DNA of 64,000 nucleotides, from positions 29,941,956 through 30,005,955 of the forward strand of contig CM049318.1 of assembly GCA_026874595.1 (NCBI GenBank), given 5' to 3'. A program made the translations under genes and the position numbers. Numbering within the stretch: the stretch's first letter is position 1; the number at the start of each line of letters is the position of its first letter. Positions 1 through 12,090 of this stretch are shown piece by piece. This stretch comes from Sipunculus nudus. Lineage: Eukaryota > Annelida > Sipuncula > Golfingiida > Sipunculidae. The notes beneath the pieces were generated by a model. The model ran no database searches. It was not told the DNA's origin and saw only the letters and a list, made by a program, of their open reading frames with translations.

Positions 1-749
1 TTACCTCTATACACACTGCTTTTAGGGCGAAATTAGGCACATGCAATATCAATCATCACACACATTTCCTTTTTTTTATAATTTTCAGGAAAACATAAAT
101 AGTGAAAGTGTTTATATAATTAGGTAAGAACATTGTGAACGACTCAGTGAATCATCAGTGGGGCGGGGTTGAGGGTGAGTTGGGTCGTGGGGGTCGGGTC
201 ATTTATTTCCTAAAGCGTTTCAACTGAATCAACTGGGGATGGATCAGACTATAAATCTCCTCACCTGATTCAGCTCGGGGGATCTGGTTGCTGAATTCTG
301 CCCTGCTGAGTTGGCTGCCCTGGGAAGATTTTCTCCTAAGGGTTCTACCTGGACCAGGGAAAGGTGGGCGGGGATTTTGGTGGAGCATACAGCCCTAAAC
401 TCGAGGGGAGGGGCATTAAGCTCTTACGCTTAGAAGGGTACTAAATCCCTCCACTGGTTAATAATACAATTAAAAATCAGCAGTATGCGCGGGATGATGT
501 GTTCAGACCCTTTTAACAATTTATTGTGAATGATTCGAGTAAAATCTGCTATACTTAGCACCGTCACGACCGTAAAAATCCACGCTATTCACGTATAAGT
601 TTAAGGCCTTTATATTCGTGGCCGAAAAATAATGACACCGAGATGTTGGTACAATGAGAAACATATCACAGGCGCAATAAAGCATGCATAACATGAGTGG
701 CCACAATTGGGGTAAGACTATAAAAAAGAATATATAATGAAGTATATAA
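1..749. other. No feature seen
   Basis: Mixed-composition DNA. Short frames on the minus strand look like chance. Confidence 0.5.
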
Positions 750-1085
750 TGAAGTTCTGGTCCTTTAATTGAATGATCTCCTCCTGACGCGTTTAATAAA
801 TACAGGTTTTTAAGCTAATACGGGACGGGGGGGGGGGGGGGGGGGTAACCGGCTGTTAAAAAATAGAAGAAAATATGAGAAATGAAATATATATATACAT
901 ATATATATAATTAGACTGATAAAATTTTATCCAATTCTCCCTTTATGACTGATGAAACAGCAATAACAGATGGCTAATGAATCAATTCAAATGCCCTCAG
1001 TCATATTGTCTCCAGAGAGCTGTGACATAGATATTGTGTTGCATATTCTAGTGGGGATAATAGCCAAATGATTGTTTTGATATTT

Positions 1086-1400
1086 TATTGTGCATTAAAA
1101 TATAGTATCATTTTTAGATATTAGCGTGGGAGAGTTGGTTAAAGGGAACATGGGTCTCGTTCGATATTAATTTTATGGCAGTTTAGTTGTTAGAGAGCAT
1201 ATGTGCCTCGCCTGATGTTAATTTCAGTACGGTTTAATTTAGACGGAGCCGCCTCTGTTTCGCGACCACTAGTGTTTGTGGTAGATTAATTGAAGTGCAC
1301 TATTTTCTCACTTACTGTTCTTATTAATATTCGAGCAGTTAGCAGTTATTGAAGGTCGGCGTGATTTAAAGTGATGATCGGCAGAGGCAGGTCTGCATAT
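1086..1400 (+). repeat. Dispersed repeat, copy 1
   Basis: Aligns with the reverse complement of about 33830-34110; shared landmarks are CAGTTTAG..GTTAGAGAGCA and GAGCCG.CTCTGTTT. It lies within a stretch of copy A that copy C lacks, so it is part of an insertion, possibly an LTR or MITE of unknown class. Confidence 0.45.
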
Positions 1401-1985
1401 TTTACAGTAGAATCAACTAAAATGTGGTGTCTACGAACGCAATGAGTCGATACTTGGGAAGCAACGAGGGATTCCTGTGTAAAGGACTTCAGAGTTGTTA
1501 CGCATTTTACCGACGGACTGGTAATCTTGCATGTTGATACTTGTTGTGTGCGCTACCAGGAAGAGAGCATGGACTTTATATTTTCGCTTTGACGTAGCGG
1601 TAAAGAAAATTCCTTTTCGAAAAATTATCTTGGTACCAGGTCTAAATGATTCATGGAGACATCAGCGGTGACAGACGGTGATTCAACGCTCAGATCAAAT
1701 AGGCTGTGCACGGTGCGGGGTCTATGAAACATCTATACACAGCGGGAGATTGAGGATTATAGGAACTCCGGGGAATACAGGACAGTGTTACATCCCAGTG
1801 TTTACGCAAGAGCCAAATTTTTAGGAACCGAGTGATCAGGAACTTTGCTGTTTGCCGTCATGGTTTGACTCTGTGTTTTGTTAACACCATTTTTATTTCT
1901 TTTATTGTAGTGAACGTGTGTATGCGTTCAGCCATGTTGTTAGGTTCCTAAAAGAACCTCGACGTTCACATCGTTACCGCCGTTA

Positions 1986-1988
<3 letters not shown>

Positions 1989-2035
<47 letters not shown>
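1989..2035. repeat. (TA)n microsatellite
   Basis: 47 bases of pure AT alternation, at the same relative place as 41879-41940 in copy C. Confidence 0.95.
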
Positions 2036-2036
<1 letters not shown>

Positions 2037-2455
2037 TAAATTTGGAAAAGACATAGATAATTAATATGTGTATAAGAAAGGGTTATCTCTGAATCATCAC
2101 CCCTCTCTACCCTAAAAATGAACCGACGCCACTGAAAACTCAGTGCACGCTTATGGGTGAATAACTGACTGCTGATATGTTCATCTGAGACAACGTATAT
2201 TATCATGCAGTCGATTAAAAAATCAAGGGCAAAAATCCCCAATTTTACATTTACGTTAAATATGATCAATAAACGTGCATGCACACTGTCTATAAGTATT
2301 ATTGTAAATTTAATAAGGAGACACTTCTTTATGAAAAAGAAGGATAAATGCGAAACATTTCCAGGTAAAAATTAACGAAAGTTATAATATTTTGCAAGTA
2401 GCCTAATTCTGCAGGACCGGTGCCCTTAATACACTTTCCCTTTTATTATTATTAT

Positions 2456-2645
2456 CCCCGCCAAGCCTAGCGGCTGTGGTTATGTTTTGGGCGAGTATGT
2501 TTGTCTGTTTATCTGTTTATCTCCTTATCTGTTAACGCGGTAACACAAAAGGTACTCAACGGAGTTTGATGAGATTATCAGGATAGCTTGACAATGATAC
2601 AAGGAACAATTGTTTAAATTTTTGGGCGATCCGTGCTTAAATAAT
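2456..2645 (+). repeat. Widespread invertebrate dispersed repeat, partial copy
   Basis: Starts CCCCGCCAAGCCTAGCGG and includes GGAGTTTGATGAGATTATCA and GATACAAGGAACAATTG, also found at 2884-2985 and, more diverged, at 4545-4812 and 58275-58525. Confidence 0.5.
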
Positions 2646-2883
2646 TCCGGAATAAGTTATAGTCTTTCTGGGGGCCCAAAGCATATGTTTGTTTATGCAG
2701 GTGACGTTTAGCCATGTTTGGGGTGCGTGTCTTAACGTCACAGAGAACAATGACGTCACTCCATGTGTACGTGCCGTTTCCCTAAAAGGTGTCGGTAAAT
2801 AAAAGCACTGTGGTGTGAAGGTGGGGGAGGGATAGGGGGCTTTAGATACTGGGCTGGCCACGGTTGTTAATTGTTCGCTGTTA

Positions 2884-2985
2884 ACGGAGTTTGATGACAT
2901 TTTCAGGATAGCTCGGCAAAGATACAAGGAACAATTGATTAAATTTGGGGCCGAACCATGCATAAAAAATTGGAATGACCTCCGG
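2884..2985 (+). repeat. Same dispersed repeat, short copy
   Basis: CGGAGTTTGATGACATTTTC and GATACAAGGAACAATTGATT match the copy at 2565-2610. A poly-T/poly-G run follows at 2991-3019. Confidence 0.5.
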
Positions 2986-4544
2986 TGATTTTTTTTTTTT
3001 TTTGGGGGGGGGGGGGGGGAGGGGGAGGTTGTTGCATATTTGCTTACACTGCGACGTTAAGCATATGACAATATGACCATATCGAGGGGGGATGTTCCCT
3101 CCCACGGTGTGGAAAATTTTGAAGAACTGTATGTACACTACTGCATTCTGGTGCATTTTTGCTGTCATTTATTGGTCAATGCTTATTCAGTAAAACAATA
3201 CTTCCTTGTATTTATTATGCGCGGGATATTACATAACTTGGCATGTGCTAGGCATTCTGGTCCGTGTTCAGCGCAGTCCATGTGCGCTGCTGTGGGACCC
3301 GCACTTGCTGAACTCTCGCGGAGTGTAAACACAGCGCTCACTGTAGTCTTAGAATTTTCGGGTCTGTTCAGGCGCTGTTGGCGCCAGTGTATTGTTGTGT
3401 TCTTTGGAATGTTCCAGAATGGGAAATTCTGGGCTTCAGGTGAAAAAGCTATAAATTGGGGCTGTGTTTAGAGCCGGCAAAGAGGAAAATACCAGCAGAC
3501 ATGAAGAGTGTGACTCTCTCATCAGCTTTCGGACCTTTGCGATAATTACAGAACCTATATATATTCTTCGGACTCTGTAACAGATTTTATACGGATTGTC
3601 TTCAGTTTGCCTTTGGAATTTCTACCATAACTTCACTTTTGGATAACAACAGATTGTTTTCGCGATTTAATCGGACTATTCTCCGAGAAGATTTACATGA
3701 ACTGTTTTTCTGAAATATTTGTGTTAAAGGACTCTTGTTGAGATGTGACAGTGGTGATATTCAGAAATCAAATCCTAGGATCCAGATATTCTGATACTAT
3801 ACATTTTTATTCTTGTTATACTGTGTAATTGTATTGATTTAGTGTATTGTAATGTTAGGATTATTTATTATAATTATTTGTTTACAAAAAACCCTGACTT
3901 CTTTGTCCATTCCCTTAGACATTTCACGCTGCCTAGTGTTGCGGAATATATATTTTTTTTAATTCTCCGTAACAAAAATTTATGCTCGTCAGGATTACGT
4001 GATGTGTTAGTTTTAGGTTCCCTAACAATTCCCATCATCTTTGGGGGGTATAGGGGGGAGAGGGGGACTCCCTATATCGCCGCCTATGCTCGTCGTTGTT
4101 TTTATAGTCCTTTGCCATGTTTTAATAAGAAAGTAAATGAATAAAGCTCCCAAAACCCCCCACCCCCACGAAAGACTTTGACAAAAAATATCGACTTTGG
4201 CAAGTATCGAAGGCTAGTTTCTTCAATAGTAGCGTGTAAGATTCCTAATGTACGGAATATGAAATGTGTGTTGAGAGATTTCATATGAACCTGTACAGCT
4301 CAAGCATTTTTGTTCTGTGTGCTGCCCCTTGATAACATCCGACAACTAAAAATTCGCTACATGTGGCGATCATTTTTGCCGGATATAAAAGCATTCCGCA
4401 TGCCGGGTCCGCGCATGAATAATCTCACCTTCTTTATTTCCCAATACCTGTGCCGATTTTATATGTTTTCCGCATCCCGCATTCCGTACATATAAAAAAA
4501 TCATAGCTTTACTCTGCTAATATACTCGACTTAACCTGTTTATT

Positions 4545-4812
4545 ACCTCCCATAATCGGCAGAGGTTTTGTTTTTTCGGGCGTTGGTCTTTTTGTTTGTC
4601 TGTTAGCAGCATTAGTCAGAAAGTTGACGGATTTGGTGAACTCATCAGGATAGCTCGGCAATGATCGAGAGAAAAATTGATTTAATATTGATACGGAATC
4701 ATTCTAGATCCAGGAAAATTTAAAAGGAAAAGTGCTGCTTTTCTGACAGTTCCATGTAAATGGCCAATGAGCTGACTTTGCGAAGTTCTGCGCTCTCTGA
4801 GTGCTTTTCCAC
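4545..4812 (+). repeat. Same dispersed repeat, longest copy
   Basis: Starts CCTCCCATAATCGGCAGAGG and ends TCTGCGCTCTCTGAGTGCTT, an end I recall from a repeat spread across many animal genomes (memory, not a search). Its right end coincides with the edge of the insertion in copy A. Confidence 0.45.
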
Positions 4813-5459
4813 TTATCTAAGGGTTTATCCAAAGCCTTATATTTTTATAGTGACTGAATTCTTCTTTTGACTGACAGAGGTCAAAGTGATTTCTGGTAAG
4901 ATGTATATACATCTCGCGAAGGAGGTAAAGTGATAACATTATCAGCTAAAAGATCAAGGCTGTTCACTCCTTAATGCCGTGTGAAGGACGCTGATTGACA
5001 CGTGGATAAATGTATCTATCGCTTAACTAAGAGGAATGTCTATGTTCGTTTCCAACTCTGCAACTTACAAATTGAAATGAATGAAATTTTTTTCTGCTAT
5101 AACTTGTCTTAAAGGGACCTATTCACATGCCACCTATGTTAAAAATGCATGCAGTATAATGTATCCTCCTTAAAATATCATGGTGTCTGTCAATAATTTA
5201 TTAGAAAATAGTTTGCATACTCACGTATGCGACTGGAAGTAAGCTTTCTTTGGGCGCAATCAGTGGTGCAAAACATAAAAAATAGGCCCACGCCATCTGG
5301 TTACCGTACCGTACAACTTTATAACATTATGATTGTTGAAGTTTCAAACCAGTATTTTTGCAATTCTTCTGTCATGATTATTTTCTTTATTTAGGAAGGT
5401 TTATCTGTGTACAACTGTGTATGAAATACGTTCATTTAAGATATTAAATCCTAAGCCTC

Positions 5460-7329
5460 TTAAATTAACTGCAGAAATGAAAGCGATATAATGCAGGACA
5501 TCTGTAAGCCTTAATAATTCTTTCAAGTCGAGACATATCATGATTTACCATAACATTTTACAATTTGAATGATGTTGTGCTGAGTGGACAAAGTCAGGGC
5601 ACATGAAAGACATCTGCCGGATGTGTCTGATTTATAAAGAAAAAGGATTAATTTGTTGTGCATCATCAGTGTTATCCTTGTAGTCGACCTCAAGGAAACA
5701 CAAAAAAAAAATGAGCTGGCTCCCATGAGAAATGTATTAGCAAATACGTGTTTTACATCTGATTTAAACCTGGGAACTTTGGCATGGTAAATCTCAAGAC
5801 TCAATACTGGTATTTTTATATGGTCCATTTGAAAACATTTCTGAAAACATATTTACATCTGATTTTAACCTAGGAAATTTTGCATGGTCAATGTCAAAAC
5901 TACATACTGGTATTTAAAAGGTCAATTTGAAAACATATATAAAGATAAGGAATTTCTTTGATCAATATGATGATTGTTAAGTCTTGCTTTCTCTGAATGA
6001 TAGAAAAGAAAATAAATTCAAGTTCCGGAAGCACAAACATAGATACCATGTGAATCATTCTATAACAATATTCGGTAACCTTAGTACACTGCCATATATT
6101 ATTATAACGTAATCATATGCTTATTGATTAATTATAGTAATTTCAAGTGATTACATTTATATAAACATTTTGGGCAAAAAAGAGGATTTACAATTGGATC
6201 TTTTTGGAACTTTTTTTCTTTTTTTTTTGGGTTACAGAATCAGTGATAGTAAGCATATTATAATTAGTTTCAAACTCGACTTTATGTCTGTCCCAGTATT
6301 TGTAAAATTGAAAAAAGGGAAAGGTTATGTTTCTTTCTTTAAAATGACGACAGCAATTTTATATTACTTAATTTAATAGAAATTAGATGAAGAAATTCTA
6401 CCTACAGTTTTATTACAATTGAAATTTTAACAATACATAACTTCACAACGAAAAAACTACGGCATATTTCAAGATAACTGACTTTTTTTACATATCCTGA
6501 TAGGACGATATCTGTTGAAAGAAAATGTGTAAAACTTAAATCGGAAAGGAAAATGAAATGTTCATGTTTGTCTCATTTTCATGAACCTGCTATACACTAG
6601 TTTGAGAAAATGTGTAAAAGTGTGATTTCTGATGGTGGCCATATACTGTGCTCATACACGATACTAATTGTAAAGTTTGGCGTACAATGTTTAATATAAT
6701 ATATTCATATCCAGTTTTAAGATGTGGATTTCATCAGTTCATCATCCAATAAAATAATATAACTTCTTGTTAAATTCACATCTATTTAGTCCTTCTTATT
6801 CTCTCCTGTTATATTTAAATTTATAAGTAAAAATAAACATGGAATTCGTGAATTAGGTATTTTATTGTAATAACAGAACAGGAAATTGTATGAGAATAAA
6901 CCTTGTGTAAAGGTTTAAAATAGCTGACAAGACGAGGTTTGACTGACCATAGAGAAACACAAAAATTAAATCAAACTGGCGGTCGTGTCCTCATTAAGAA
7001 ATAAATTATATCATTAAAGAAAATGGTTACTGTAAAATTGGATTTAATGAATTATACCAGGTTTTATTTCTGGTTATTTCATGATCACCTGATATCTAAT
7101 CTAATTTACACATTTTAACATAATCAGCTTCACAAAATTATATTTCTTAACGTACCAACATAGAAATATTTGAATAGAAATCATTTGTTTGAGAATGTGA
7201 AATTTAGTACATGTCCCTGCTGATTCATACACCAGTGAGCTACGGTGTCCCACTGTGTTCCACAAATAAGAAACTAGAAACATCTGCTGAGGTGATGTCA
7301 GACCATTGCTACACATTAATTCACATACA
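5460..7329. other. A/T-rich, no feature seen
   Basis: Contains a local near-duplication (CATCTGATTTAAACCTGGGA at 5757 and CATCTGATTTTAACCTAGGA at 5854). Nothing else supported. Confidence 0.5.
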
Positions 7330-7669
7330 GCTCACTCAAGTCATTAAGTGACCTTACTGGTAACTGCTGTGAGTTATATGTTACAATTAAATTGCTTTTT
7401 ACAATGAAATATACCATTTACAGTAAATATATATCCGAATATGGTGTAAATATCTTTATTTCCTGCTTGTGATTGCTTCAACGACCAAGGCAGTCACGTT
7501 CCCGCGCTGACACACGGTTTCACCTATCGCATAGTTGAGCATTTCTTAATCAATTAAGGAAAATACCGTCCCTTGTGCAGGGACTGATCTCATTACGTTA
7601 TGATGCATTACAAACAAGAATGTATCAATGGAAGCAAAAGATAAAAATCGGAATATATTGGACCCGTTA

Positions 7670-7899
7670 TCAGCAAAAGTTATACACTGCAGTTGTTTGA
7701 GATCCCCTTTGTTTTAACCGCTGCTTTTTATGGTAAGACTTGTCAAGCTTTAAAACCAATACTAACATAGAACTAAGAATTATAATCAGAACAAGGATAG
7801 CATATGTCATATACGGTGTCATATTGGGCATCCAGCTACAGGTTTTCAACTGGGGACACCCCACTCTCGTTTGTTTGAACCTTGGCCTGGTACCATAAT
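7670..7899 (-). CDS. Membrane-anchor exon of a receptor-like protein (3' terminal exon candidate)
   Basis: The reading frame is open from a good acceptor (tgtttcacag) to TGA, 230 nt, entering in phase 1 as extracellular EGF-type modules do. It encodes about 30 extracellular residues with two Cys, a hydrophobic helix YMTYAILVLIIILSSMLVL, a basic stop-transfer DKSYHKKQRLKQR and a short tail TTAVYNFC. I infer a type I membrane protein, perhaps an EGF-repeat receptor, because EGF-like exons lie upstream on this strand and a decayed copy of this exon is at about 44.0-44.17 kb. The family cannot be named from this exon alone. The surrounding 8 kb is copy A of a triplicated block. An alternative is splicing before the stop (a GTGTAT lies near the end). 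Confidence 0.55.
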
Positions 7900-8947
7900 C
7901 TGTGAAACAAAAACAACAAGGGCCAGGGGCGGGCTTTTGAAGGTTTTAACTCGCAGCTGGATGCACTCTAGCAAACGCTGTCATTAGTCAAATCACAATT
8001 TTTGTCTTGGTGGTGAAACTCGGAGAATCTTGGTATATGGTTAAGACGACTGAGGGTTACACCGAGTGTATTGTATAACCGCTGTGTGAGGAGAGTAAGA
8101 GTGTAGTAGACACCCGATAATGTAACAGGGTATTTTACAGGAAGCAGGGACTTAGTATTACCTCGCTGTTCATTAGTCCTTAATCTAAATGGAATTCTGC
8201 ATCAATATGTACATTAAGCTGACTGAGCACTTACAGGAATAAATTGTGATATACATCATAAAAGTCAGTTTCATCATTTGAAAAATAAATCAAACGTAAA
8301 CTCTTTTCATACATACGCGAGGATGTTAGCTGTCAACTGCTTTAAAGATGGGGTTAGGACGCCGTTACAACTATATTTAAAAAAAGGAAGGCAAATGCAT
8401 GTGATTAAAGTATTTATGCTTTTCCTGATATCCACTAAAAATTACATTTTCTCTCTTTTTGAGTCTTATTCGGCCCACATCATGAAGGAAAAGCAGATGT
8501 TTTCTGACCGATATCAAACAGACTTTATAATATCTAAAAATATTCATGCTTGTTTGGACAGATGCATTGAAATTCTTAATCATATCATCTAGCCGATGTA
8601 CGACATACTTAAATTTATCTGTTGGATACAAGCGCAACATTTTGACCACCCTAAGGGATTAATACTATGAATTCCCGGAATGGCTTAAAATGTGTGAATA
8701 TGATGAGTACTTTACATCAAGCAGTGGAAATGTATTTAATGACATACATTTTGGCATAACGGGCTTTGTTACCTTGATTTCACTCGTCGACATAACAGTA
8801 AGTGGATTGTTAAAAGTCCCCTAAGCTAAGTCTGAATAAAAAATGACGATCAACCTATTCTTTCATAAGATGTTTTTACTTCAAACTGATCTCCCTTACA
8901 CACATACTTCCACCTAATTGATCAATGTGTTTATCAGGAGTAGCAGG

Positions 8948-8948
<1 letters not shown>

Positions 8949-9019
<71 letters not shown>
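8949..9019. repeat. (TA)n microsatellite
   Basis: 71 bases. Gives spurious poly-Ile/Tyr frames on both strands. Confidence 0.95.
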
Positions 9020-9023
<4 letters not shown>

Positions 9024-9687
9024 AAAGAAAGAGGAGTCAAGAAAATCATCAGTATTACATTCAGATGCAACCTGGCAAATATATGTGTATGCATTCTGTG
9101 TATGAGCAAACAGGAGTATAAAAATAAAATCACGTTTTTGTGATTAAGAAAGAAACATGCGAAAAGTTACGAAATACCTTAGTTACGAGTTTACGAAATG
9201 ATTATTTCTTTTCGTACGAAATAGCTACATGTGTACGTATAATATTATGATTATATGCATGTCCTAAACATGTACATCGGTCAACTTTCGGGAATATCTA
9301 AGTACTTGACATATCTGAAACCAGCAATCTGGTCGAAATTCATTCTCATCAGTTATATGAGTCCTTCAGAATGGAAAAATCTAGTATTATGAAGACTGGA
9401 AAGAGCTTAAACATCTGACAACATTTTCAAGTAAGATCAAGTGGTAGATCAAGTAAGTCAGACAGATCAGAGCTTCTGCACACAGCTTCATGACAACAGG
9501 GGTGTAGTAATATGATTAAACCATAGTTGCAACAGGATGGTCGTATATATTTAAGTAAACCTCCTTTAAAGAGACATATTCACATGCCAGATATGATAAA
9601 CGAACAAGCAATATAGTGTATCCTCCTAGATATATCATGTTGTTTGCCAATATTGCATTAAAAAGTTTGTTGTGTACTACAGTAGTA

Positions 9688-10909
9688 CAGTGGAACCCCG
9701 CCTTGCGACCACCCCACAATTGCGACCACCCCACAATTACGACCACTTTGCTTGGTCCCGAATTTTTTTTAGTTAATTTATGTTTAAAAATGACTCAAAA
9801 TTACGACCACCCCTAAATTCAGAATTACGACCAGATATCCTGGCCCCAGCGCTAATGCGACCCCGCTAATGCGACCACCGCCGAGAAGTACTGAAACAAC
9901 TTTTGTCACGAGTCAATAGCTGCGCCTTGTCACAGGCGCCTAAACGAAAGATCAAAGAGGGTAACAAGGGTTCCCAACCCTAGTGTAACCCTTCCTGACT
10001 CTGTGTCCGCGCTGAGACTCGTTGAGGCGTAAGTTGTAGATCAAAGAGGGTAACTATCGGCTGATTACTTAATGAGCCGGTCTGCCTGGCTAACTGCCCT
10101 AGGGTCTTTGGCTAGCGATGCTAATTGCCCCTCAGTGATCACCTGTATTACAGCTACCAAAAGTGCGGGGGTGAGAGCTTAATATTTTTACTCATCACAT
10201 AATGTTCGATCCTCATTGGTCAAAATTATGATCTAGTTAATCCTAAATCCTATTGAGCAGTCAGTCAAATGTATAAATACAAAGCTTGCATGGGGGCAAA
10301 TCCGTTTATCTTGCCTTATTAGATAAATAGCTGTCAGTTTATTTCTCTGCTGGTTCAGTTTGCGTTTAAATTGCTTGCTGTTGTGCGACCATGCCTCGGA
10401 AAGAGCGCTCCTTGAAGGAGAAAGTGGTGTTAATCAAGGCGGAAACACCAGGATGCAGTCAGCGCCAACTGGCTCAGCAGTTAAGCGTCGGCAAAACTCA
10501 AGTGCACGCAATATATCCTCAGGCGGAGGGCTAAATATATGACAGCCACGTATTATGTTCAATTTGTTCAAGTAGGTTATTTTCGTATTGTCTCTAGTGT
10601 AATTATGTGTTAATCATCAGTCACTACGTATGTGTCAATGTATATATATTTTTATTATGAATAAATATATAAAACATTTTTTTTTTCTTTTCAGCTACAC
10701 AAAATAAAACATTCCTAATAAGGGTTCTCCGCTTGGTAAAATATTTTTTTATAAGTCACATTAAAGATATGCAATATATACAAACTGATAAACATTAAAC
10801 ATCGCCGTGATATATGCGACCAAGGTAAGAGTTTCACAAATGCGACCACCCCCAAATTACGACCACTTTGCCAAGTCCCCAGGGTGGTCGTAATTGTGGG
10901 GTTCCACTG
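9688..10909 (+). mobile_element. Tigger/pogo-like DNA transposon, internally deleted
   Basis: Terminal inverted repeats CAGTGGAACCCC...GGGGTTCCACTG flanked by a TA target duplication (9686-9687 and 10910-10911), 1222 bp. Both ends carry repeated ATTACGACCACC-type subterminal motifs. TA duplication and CAGT ends are typical of Tigger/pogo (Tc1/mariner superfamily). Inside is only the start of a transposase (10391-10534); no DDE catalytic domain remains, so it is non-autonomous. It interrupts block B. Confidence 0.85.
10391..10534 (+). pseudogene. Transposase N-terminal helix-turn-helix relic (CENP-B/psq type)
   Basis: ATG to TAA, 47 codons: MPRKERSLKEKVVLIK, then SQRQLAQQLSVGKTQVHAI. The spacing of the second helix and QLSVGKTQV fit the CENP-B N-terminal DNA-binding helix-turn-helix of Tigger transposases, which binds the element ends. 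The frame closes right after the first HTH; the second HTH and the DDE domain are missing. Confidence 0.7.
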
Positions 10910-11183
10910 TATAAGCTTTCATCGGGCACTGACAGTGGTGCAAAACAAAAGTAGGAACGTTTATCCGTAGATCCAGTTGTGTTTACGTACAACAGTACCA
11001 TAGCATCTTATAATCATGGGCTAATATAAATGTCGGAATGAATTTGTTTGGACACTTTTGTATTCAGCCAAAATAAACTGGTAGCATGAGATTTATACAC
11101 GGATTGTTCCAAATATTTATTTAGCTTTAAGTTACTAACATGACTAAGGACAATTTCATTGCTTAACAGGTTTTATACATTAT

Positions 11184-11487
11184 TTGAATCTTATTGGTGC
11201 ATGGATTAGCTATTCCTGTAAGGAACATGCAAAATTCCAACTTGTGAGAACTACTGCGAGCAGGCCAATAGATTCAGCGCAATTTTACCCAGAAAGTGTT
11301 AAAGATCAGAAATCAAATGGAAGTGTTTTCAAGGGATTTAGATACAGATATGGAATCAAGTATTAATGAACTGGATTCGTGTTTATCACATCTCTCATGT
11401 ATAACAGATGAACACATTGAAACTGCTAATAGTAAATTCACAAACAAACAATGTGAGTTGGATGAAATGCCAAGTGGACTGGTATAG
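11184..11487 (+). other. Coding-like stretch of unknown origin
   Basis: Overlapping plus frames (SCKEHAKFQLVRTTASRPID; later DSCLSHLSCITDEHIETA) have balanced composition unlike the A/T-rich background. No family recognised, no splice sites convincing. Within copy B. Confidence 0.2.
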
Positions 11488-11824
11488 AGTATTGTTGTGT
11501 TTTACTTTTCATTACTAGCTCCATAATTAACAGAGTTTTTCAGTGCCTAGTGCCAACAACCTTCAAGCATGCATTATTATAACCTAATTATAACCTAAGT
11601 AAATAGGTTTGGATAAAGAACCTCAGCAGAGGGACGGTTATTAAGGTTTTATATTCCCTATAACACAGCCACCTTGTATCTTCTTCAACTTTGCACGGAT
11701 ACCATAAAGTTTAGAGTGAATGATAAAAATGATTTCTTTGTGGTGAAACCTAGCAAACAGTACCTTAAATAGCATAGCTGTGAATACACCACTAAGTAGG
11801 CACTTATATCGGATTGACAGGCCT

Positions 11825-12090
11825 TGTAACAACTGATATTGTAATAATCATTCTGTTAATGTCAATAATGTAATATGCAATTAACCGATAATGTAACATA
11901 TACTGATAACGTAATAACAAATCAGATGGTAATGTAATATCAACCGACAGTGTAATAAAAATAAAATAACGATAAGGTAACACTAATGATAATGTAATAA
12001 AAAACCGATAATATATAGCATTTGCAAACCGATAACGTCATCCGGAATTACCCGATAATGTAAGGTTCACCAACCGTAAGTGTCAATCAA
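11825..12090. repeat. Degenerate array of a CCGATAATGTAA-type motif
   Basis: About twelve imperfect copies of (A)ACCGATAATGTAA(TA) in 265 bases, with variable spacing of roughly 15-25 bases and all in one orientation. A single related copy (ACCCGATAATGTAACA) is at about 8113. Could be subterminal repeats of a DNA transposon or a decayed minisatellite. Confidence 0.6.

Larger units (their letters stand above)
2446..4805. other. Insertion in copy A, rich in repeats, with an LTR-like stretch
   Basis: Copy C runs straight across this point. The insert holds three copies of a dispersed repeat (2456, 2884, 4545) and, at 3200-4140, a moderately GC-rich segment with CTATAAATTGG near 3449 followed by a T-rich leader-like tract, resembling a solo LTR. 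I could not find its ends. Confidence 0.35.
750..8945. repeat. Copy A of a triplicated genomic block
   Basis: Segments align by eye, in order, with copy C at 41.6-45.6 kb: near 755-990, 2100-2445, 4800-5450, 7330-7890 (membrane exon) and 8590-8940. Two stretches absent from C interrupt it: about 1086-1985 and 2446-4805. Confidence 0.6.
9430..11790. repeat. Copy B of the triplicated block (split by a Tigger-like element)
   Basis: 9430-9687 plus 10910-11790 align with C 42600-43510, and partly with A 5105-5350. Shared landmarks are ATTCACATGCCA near 9576, GTGGTGCAAAACA near 10934 and CATGACTAAGGACA near 11140. The Tigger-like element 9688-10909 is inserted at a TA within it. Confidence 0.6.

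Noticed and set aside
3073-3471. 132-codon open frame on the plus strand
   Set aside because: No start context, no recognisable domain; it runs through LTR-like and repeat sequence absent from copy C.
8925-9143. Frames rich in Ile-Tyr on both strands (also at 14.8, 24.3, 26.9, 41.7, 56.1 and 58.5 kb)
   Set aside because: They are translations of (TA)n microsatellites.
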